DNA from: an uncultured Caulobacteraceae bacterium
GTDB taxonomy: Bacteria > Pseudomonadota > Alphaproteobacteria > Caulobacterales > Caulobacteraceae
DNA: 5,023 nt
Assembly: GCA_946482375.1 (NCBI GenBank)
Contig: CAMLRH010000214.1
Location: 1 to 5,023, forward strand
Direction of reading: 5' to 3'
Shown here piece after piece: positions 1 to 5,023 of this stretch. Position numbers and translations under genes: made by a program. The notes beneath the pieces are model-generated. The model was not told the origin of the DNA and did not search any database. It saw only the letters and a list, made by a program, of their open reading frames with translations. How positions within the stretch are numbered: position 1 is the first letter of the stretch; every line of letters starts with the position of its first letter.

Positions 1-23
1 ACGGCATTCCAGGCGAAGAGGCG

Positions 24-2966
24 ATGGCGGACGACGCTGGCATCATCAACAAGGTCCTGACGGAGACCTCCTTCCTGTACGGCGGCAACGCCGCCTTCGT
101 GGAAGACCTGTACGCCCGCTGGTCCCGGAACCCGTCGTCGGTCGAGCCTTCGTGGCAGGCCTTCTTCGCCACCCTGCCCGACCAGGGCCAGGACGCCACC
201 CCCAAGCCCAGCTGGACGCCCAGGCCGCTGCCGATGGCGCGGCCCGACTGGCTGTCGGCCATCGACGGCCTGTGGCCCGCCGTCGAGGCCAAGCTCGGCA
301 AGGCGATCGAGGGGCGCATTCCCGCCGCCTCCGCCGACGAGGTGCGCGCCGCCACGCTGGACAGCCTGCGCGCCATCATGATGATCCGCGCCTATCGGAT
401 GCGCGGGCATCTGCGGGCGAACCTCGACCCGCTGGGCATCGCCTTCCCCCCCGGCGACGCCTCGGAGCTCGATCCCGCGACCTACGGCTTCGCCGAGTCG
501 GACTACGACCGGCCGATCTTCCTCGACTTCGTGCTCGGGCTCGAAACCGCGACCCTGCGCGAGATCATCGAGATCATCCGGCGCACCTACTGCGGCAACG
601 TCGGCGTGCAGTACATGCACATCACCGACCCGGCCGAGAAGGCCTGGCTCCAGCAACGTATCGAGGGCCGCGACAAGGAGATCACCTTCACCAAGGAGGG
701 GAAGGTCGCGATCCTGAAGAAGCTGATCGAGGCCGAGGGCTTCGAGCGCTTCCTGCACAAGCGTTTCCCCGGCACCAAGCGCTTCGGGCTGGACGGCGGC
801 GAGGCCATGGTCCCGGCGCTGGAGCAGATCATCAAGCGCGGCGGCGCGCTGGGCGTGAAGGACATCATCATCGGCATGCCCCACCGCGGGCGGCTGAACG
901 TGCTGGCCGCCGTGATGGCCAAGCCCTACCACGTCATCTTCCACGAGTTTCAGGGCGGCTCTTCGATGCCTTCGGACATCGAGGGTTCGGGTGACGTGAA
1001 GTACCACATGGGCGCCTCGTCGGACCGCGCCTTCGACGGCAACGACGTTCACCTGTCGCTGACGGCGAACCCGTCGCACCTCGAAATCGTCAACCCGGTG
1101 GTGCTGGGCAAGGCGCGCGCCAAGCAGGCCTTCACCCTGCGCGAGACGCCGGGCGTCGGGCGCACCCACGTCCTGCCGTTGCTGCTGCACGGCGACGCCG
1201 CCTTCGCCGGCCAGGGCGTGGTGGCCGAGTGCTTCGCCATTTCGGGCCTTAAGGGCTACCGCACCGGCGGCACGCTGCACTTCATCGTCAACAACCAGAT
1301 CGGCTTCACCACGACGCCGCACCACAGCCGCTCGTCGCCCTACCCGAGCGATGTGGCGCTGATGGTCGAGGCGCCGATCTTCCACGTGAACGGCGACGAC
1401 CCCGAGGCCGTCACCTACGCCGCCAAGGTGGCCACCGAATTCCGGCAGCAGTTCTGCAAGGACGTGGTCATCGACATGTTCTGCTACCGCCGCTTCGGTC
1501 ACAACGAAGGCGACGACCCGACGATGACCCAGCCCTTGATGTACGCGCGCATCAAGGACCACCCTTCGACCCGCGAGCTCTATTCCCGCCGCCTGATCGG
1601 CGAGGGGGTGGCCACGCAGGAAGAGGTCGACGGCTGGATCAAGGAGTTCGACGACTTCCTCGACGCCGAGTTCGAGTCGGGCAAGACCTACAAGGCCAAC
1701 AAGGCCGACTGGCTGGACGGCAAGTGGGCTGGCCTGACGATCGGCGACGCGGACAAGCGCTACGCCACCGGGGTTTCCAGGCAGAAGCTGCTCGACCTCG
1801 GCCACAAGATCACGACCATTCCCGAGCGGCTGAACGCCCACAAGACGGTCCGCCGGATGGTCGACGGCCGCCGCGCCGCCATCGACGCGGGCGAAAACAT
1901 CGACTGGTCGACGGCCGAGCACCTGGCCTTCGCCACCCTGCTCGACGAGGGCTATCCGGTGCGCCTGTCCGGCCAGGACAGCGTGCGCGGCACCTTCACC
2001 CAGCGCCACTCGGCGCTTATCGACCAGTCGACGGAAGAGAAGTACATCCCGCTGCAGAACCTGCGGCCGGGTCAGGCGCACTTCGAGGTGCTGGATTCGG
2101 CGCTTTCCGAAGAGGCCGTGCTGGGCTTCGAGTACGGCTTCTCGCTCGCCGACCCCAACACGCTCACCTGCTGGGAAGCCCAGTTCGGCGACTTCGTGAA
2201 CGGCGCGCAGGTGGTCATCGACCAGTTCATCGCGTCTGGCGAACGCAAGTGGCTGCGGATGAGCGGCCTCGTACTGCTGCTGCCGCACGGCTACGAGGGC
2301 CAGGGGCCCGAGCACTCGTCGGCCCGCCTCGAGCGCTTCCTGCAGCTCTGCGCCGAGGACAATCTGCAGGTCGTCAACTGCACGACGCCGGCCAACTACT
2401 TCCACGCCCTGCGCCGCCAGGTGCACCGCGAGTTCCGCAAGCCGCTGGTGGTGATGACGCCCAAGTCGCTGCTGCGTCACAAGCGGGCGGTGTCGAACCT
2501 GTCCGACATGGCGTCCAACTCGTCGTTCCACCGCGTGATGATCGACGGCGCGGAAGCCGGCTGCGACGTCGGCGGCGTGACGCTCAAGCCCGACGACAAG
2601 ATCAAGCGGGTCATCCTCTGCTCCGGCAAGGTCTACTTCGACCTCGTCGATGCACGGGCCAAGGCCGGCCGTGACGACGTCTACCTGCTGCGCCTGGAGC
2701 AGTTCTATCCGTGGCCCATGAAGTCGCTGTCGAAGGAACTGAAGCGCTTCGTGGGCGCCGAACTCGTCTGGTGCCAGGAAGAACCCAAGAACATGGGCGG
2801 CTGGCAGTTCGTCGATCCGTGGCTGGAACTGACGCTGGCGCGTTTGAAGATCAGCGCCAAGCGCGCCCGCTACGTCGGCCGCCCGGCCTCGGCGTCCACC
2901 GCCGCCGGCCTGATGAGCCGACACACGAGAGAACTGGAAGCCTTCCTCGCCGAAGCCTTCGCCTGA
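24..2966 (+). CDS. sucA: 2-oxoglutarate dehydrogenase E1 component (E1o, thiamine diphosphate-dependent)
   Basis: Cytoplasmic E1 subunit of the 2-oxoglutarate dehydrogenase complex. It decarboxylates 2-oxoglutarate on thiamine diphosphate and succinylates the lipoyl arm of SucB. The 980 residues are complete and uninterrupted, slightly longer than E. coli SucA (about 930) and normal for alphaproteobacteria. Visible in order: the N-terminal E1o helix (about residues 16-51, SFLYGGNAAFVEDLYARW), thought to dock onto the partner subunits; a conserved segment at 113-135 (DSLRAIMMIRAYRMRGHL); HRGRLNVL at 287-294 and KYHMG at 326-330, whose His287 and His328 probably match the substrate-binding histidines of E. 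coli E1o; the ThDP/Mg motif HGDAAFAGQG (389-398) ending at NNQIGF (423-428); the pyrimidine-binding domain with RGTFTQRH (655-662), EAQFGDF (718-724) and LPHGYEGQGPEHSSAR (753-768); and a C-terminal domain with EEPKNMGGW (919-927). The ATG start is supported by a purine-rich GAAGAGG just upstream and by family-typical MADDAG. sucB follows after 21 nt, so the two are probably one operon. Family assignment is essentially certain. Confidence 0.98.
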   Translation: MADDAGIINKVLTETSFLYGGNAAFVEDLYARWSRNPSSVEPSWQAFFATLPDQGQDATPKPSWTPRPLPMARPDWLSAIDGLWPAVEAKLGKAIEGRIPAASADEVRAATLDSLRAIMMIRAYRMRGHLRANLDPLGIAFPPGDASELDPATYGFAESDYDRPIFLDFVLGLETATLREIIEIIRRTYCGNVGVQYMHITDPAEKAWLQQRIEGRDKEITFTKEGKVAILKKLIEAEGFERFLHKRFPGTKRFGLDGGEAMVPALEQIIKRGGALGVKDIIIGMPHRGRLNVLAAVMAKPYHVIFHEFQGGSSMPSDIEGSGDVKYHMGASSDRAFDGNDVHLSLTANPSHLEIVNPVVLGKARAKQAFTLRETPGVGRTHVLPLLLHGDAAFAGQGVVAECFAISGLKGYRTGGTLHFIVNNQIGFTTTPHHSRSSPYPSDVALMVEAPIFHVNGDDPEAVTYAAKVATEFRQQFCKDVVIDMFCYRRFGHNEGDDPTMTQPLMYARIKDHPSTRELYSRRLIGEGVATQEEVDGWIKEFDDFLDAEFESGKTYKANKADWLDGKWAGLTIGDADKRYATGVSRQKLLDLGHKITTIPERLNAHKTVRRMVDGRRAAIDAGENIDWSTAEHLAFATLLDEGYPVRLSGQDSVRGTFTQRHSALIDQSTEEKYIPLQNLRPGQAHFEVLDSALSEEAVLGFEYGFSLADPNTLTCWEAQFGDFVNGAQVVIDQFIASGERKWLRMSGLVLLLPHGYEGQGPEHSSARLERFLQLCAEDNLQVVNCTTPANYFHALRRQVHREFRKPLVVMTPKSLLRHKRAVSNLSDMASNSSFHRVMIDGAEAGCDVGGVTLKPDDKIKRVILCSGKVYFDLVDARAKAGRDDVYLLRLEQFYPWPMKSLSKELKRFVGAELVWCQEEPKNMGGWQFVDPWLELTLARLKISAKRARYVGRPASASTAAGLMSRHTRELEAFLAEAFA

Positions 2967-2987
2967 ACGAAAGACCGGTAGACCCCC

Positions 2988-4258
<1,271 letters not shown>

Positions 4259-4262
<4 letters not shown>

Positions 4263-4654
4263 TAGATCTCGCCGAGCGGCGGCGGAGGCGTCGGCTGCTC
4301 GATAAGGTCGCCGACGGGGTCGGCAGGCGGCGCTTCTTCCTTGGGCACGGGCGTGACCGGCGCGGTGGGGGCCGGCGTCGGCGCGGCCGGGGCTTCGGTC
4401 GTCTCTTCTTCCTCTTCGACCTCGTTGGTCGCCGCTTCGTTGGTCGCGGCGTTGGTTGCGACGAGCAGGTTCTCGGCCACCGGCGAGGCTTCGACCACGA
4501 CGCCCGACGGCGTGCTGACCGGCGCGGCGGACTCGTAGTCGGGGTCGACGTTGCCCGGCAGGGCGCCGCGCAGGCCCATGAACAACCCGAGCAGGGCGCA
4601 TCCGGCCAGGAAGGCCATGACCCCGCGGACGACTTTCGTGCGATCGCTCAGCAT
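4259..4654 (-). CDS. Uncharacterised small N-terminally anchored protein with Pro/Glu/Ala-rich tail
   Basis: 131-residue protein that I do not recognise as a named family. The N-terminus has basic residues (Arg5, Lys7, Arg10) followed by a hydrophobic stretch at about 12-28 ([17 protein letters not shown]). The positive-inside rule predicts a single-pass inner-membrane protein with its C-terminus in the periplasm. Residues 16-19 read LAGC, a consensus lipobox, so a lipoprotein is a second reading. However, the hydrophobic run before the Cys is short and continues past it, which favours a membrane anchor. Beyond about residue 33 the chain is low complexity: three ATN repeats, a run of five Glu, then a Pro/Ala/Thr-rich segment with PTPAPTAP and QPTPPPP, ending LGEIY. 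It looks disordered and contains no enzyme motif. The ATG at 4654-4652 has only a weak AGG upstream. A start at Met13 would remove the basic residues and is less likely. The gene converges on sucB with overlapping stops and diverges from the HlyD-type gene. Reality is supported by the plausible anchor topology and the close stop-to-stop fit; function is unknown. Confidence 0.72.
4273..4324 (+). terminator. Possible hairpins downstream of sucB (weak terminator candidate)
   Basis: Two GC-rich stems lie just past the sucB stop, inside the opposing gene. The first is CGAGCGGC (4273-4280) with GCTGCTCG (4294-4301), 8 pairs including one G-U and a 13-nt loop. The second is GCCGAC (4310-4315) with GTCGGC (4319-4324), 6 pairs and a 3-nt loop. 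Neither has a proper U-tract; the second is followed only by a loose pyrimidine stretch, CTTCTTCCTT, at 4332-4341. They could stabilise the sucAB mRNA end or aid termination, but such stems arise easily at this GC content and the bases also code for protein on the other strand. Confidence 0.2.
4422..4460 (-). repeat. Short imperfect in-frame repeat encoding ATN units
   Basis: GTTGGT on the plus strand recurs at 4424, 4439 and 4451, at spacings of 15 and then 12 nt. Two adjacent 15-nt units (4422-4436 and 4437-4451) differ at only two positions. In the minus-strand protein these encode three Ala-Thr-Asn units next to a five-Glu run. Unit lengths are multiples of three, so copy-number change would keep the frame. 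This is coding low complexity, not a mobile element. Confidence 0.55.
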
Positions 4655-4805
4655 GCGCCGAACCTAGCGAAGCCCGCGCGCAAGCGGAACTTGAAAACAG
4701 CGCGCGTGAATAATGGACGGTTGCGTCCATTTATCCCTTGCGCCGGCGTTATGACGGACGTATCGCCCAGCGCTGGTCCGCTTACTGTGCCGGGGTTCTC
4801 CGTTC
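4655..4805. promoter_or_regulatory. Divergent intergenic region between the small anchored-protein gene and the HlyD-type gene
   Basis: This 151-nt region lies between the starts of two divergent genes and should hold both promoters. It is locally more AT-rich than its surroundings around 4690-4735. A TTGAAA (4691-4696) resembles a sigma70 -35 box on the plus strand, but the AT-rich hexamers after it (AATAAT at 4709, TAATGG at 4711) are too close (12-14 nt), so I assign no specific promoter. The clearest element is the palindrome at 4712-4731, listed separately. A second short palindrome, CCAGCGCTGG, lies at 4767-4776, in the probable leader of the plus-strand gene. I see no RNA gene or further ORF of merit here. 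Confidence 0.6.
4712..4731. promoter_or_regulatory. Operator-like perfect palindrome (AATGGACG-N4-CGTCCATT), TetR-family type
   Basis: Two perfect 8-bp inverted half-sites, AATGGACG and CGTCCATT, are separated by GTTG, giving a 20-bp dyad. This size and symmetry are typical of sites bound by TetR-family dimers, which very often control HlyD/EmrA-type efflux genes. It sits 57 nt from the start codon of the minus-strand gene and 74 nt from that of the plus-strand HlyD-type gene, so it could control either or both. No U-rich tract follows on either strand and no coding sequence ends nearby, so a transcription terminator is unlikely. The regulator gene is not in the window; assigning it to the TetR family is inference from site shape and neighbourhood. 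Confidence 0.6.
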
Positions 4806-5023
4806 ATGCCGTCGATTCCGCGAAATCGTATCGTCCCGCTCGCCGTTGCGGCCGTGGTCGCGCTGGGGGTGATGGTCGGCGGCTTCGTCTGGTGGACGAA
4901 CAAGCAGCACTACGAGATCACCGACAACGCCTTCGTCCAGGCCGACACCGTGCTGGTGAGCCCGCAGGTAGGCGGCTACGTCGCCGAGGTGCTGGTGTCC
5001 GACAACCAGCGTGTCGAGGCCGG
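4806..5023 (+). CDS. HlyD/EmrA-family membrane-fusion (periplasmic adaptor) protein, 5' part only
   Basis: N-terminal 72 residues of a gene that continues beyond the window. The family links an inner-membrane transporter (often an EmrB-type MFS pump) to an outer-membrane channel for drug or toxin export. A basic N-terminus (Arg6, Arg8) precedes a single hydrophobic anchor at about residues 9-30 (IVPLAVAAVVALGVMVGGFVWW), giving a cytoplasmic N-terminus and periplasmic body. It is followed by the hallmark YEITDNAFVQAD (36-47) and VSPQVGGYVAEVLVSDNQRV (51-70), the first half of the split biotinyl-lipoyl-like domain of EmrA/HlyD proteins. The ATG at 4806 is the only candidate start: an in-frame TGA lies at 4752-4754 with no ATG, GTG or TTG between. 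The Shine-Dalgarno is weak (GGGG at 4792-4795, 10 nt upstream). A 20-bp operator-like dyad lies 74 nt upstream, suggesting repressor control. The coiled-coil and C-terminal parts lie outside, so the subtype (emrA, aaeA or other) cannot be fixed. Confidence 0.92.
   Translation, partial: MPSIPRNRIVPLAVAAVVALGVMVGGFVWWTNKQHYEITDNAFVQADTVLVSPQVGGYVAEVLVSDNQRVEA

Noticed and set aside
152..994. 280-codon plus-strand ORF in another frame inside sucA
   Set aside because: Arg/Ala/His-rich composition with no motifs, fully nested in sucA.
1724..2674. 316-codon plus-strand ORF in another frame inside sucA
   Set aside because: Arg/Pro/Gly-rich shadow frame over the conserved pyrimidine-binding domain of SucA. 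The sucA frame carries all the family motifs.
4341..4538. 65-codon plus-strand ORF opposite the small minus-strand gene
   Set aside because: Ser/Val/Ala/Gly low-complexity antisense of the repeat-rich tail, with no ribosome-binding site or motif.
4675..4706. Inverted repeat CGCGCGC / GCGCGCG flanking an AT-richer stretch
   Set aside because: Alternating CG runs pair trivially at this composition and the 18-nt loop has no supporting feature.
4664..4903. 79-codon minus-strand ORF across the divergent intergenic region
   Set aside because: It covers the operator-like dyad and lies antisense to the HlyD-type start. The translation has no family features, and the divergent layout explains the region better.
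4751..5023. ATG at 4751 as an alternative start for the right-hand gene
   Set aside because: It is in a different frame from the HlyD/EmrA motifs and gives an Arg-rich shadow translation. The frame from 4806 carries the anchor and TDNAFVQAD.

Overview
The window is a GC-rich bacterial chromosomal segment. It most resembles an alphaproteobacterium, and the Caulobacterales (Caulobacter/Phenylobacterium-like) are my best guess. This rests on the N-terminal sequence and length of the 2-oxoglutarate dehydrogenase E1, on the sucA-sucB pairing, and on the many long antisense or out-of-frame ORFs that high GC at the third codon position produces. The taxon is inferred from recall of family sequences, not from a search.

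Layout: positions 24-2966 (+) hold a complete sucA (E1o). After a 21-nt gap, 2988-4262 (+) hold a complete sucB (E2o). Together they encode two of the three subunits of the 2-oxoglutarate dehydrogenase complex of the TCA cycle. The third subunit, E3 (lpd), is not in the window. On the opposite strand, 4654-4259 encodes a 131-residue uncharacterised protein with an N-terminal hydrophobic segment and a Pro/Glu/Ala-rich tail. Its stop codon overlaps the sucB stop within a shared CTAG. A 151-nt divergent intergenic region (4655-4805) carries a perfect 8-4-8 palindrome typical in form of TetR-family operators. From 4806 (+) a HlyD/EmrA-type membrane-fusion protein begins and runs off the window end.

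Functionally, sucA and sucB form a co-directional, probably co-transcribed unit of central metabolism. SucA decarboxylates 2-oxoglutarate with thiamine diphosphate, and SucB passes the succinyl group through its lipoyl arm to CoA. The right-hand end changes topic to a multidrug-efflux-type adaptor, whose expression is plausibly controlled from the palindrome. I see no tRNA, rRNA, CRISPR, insertion sequence or phage signal. This is mostly an ordinary housekeeping region. The items most worth a second look are the small anchored protein, the stop-on-stop convergent junction and the operator-like palindrome.
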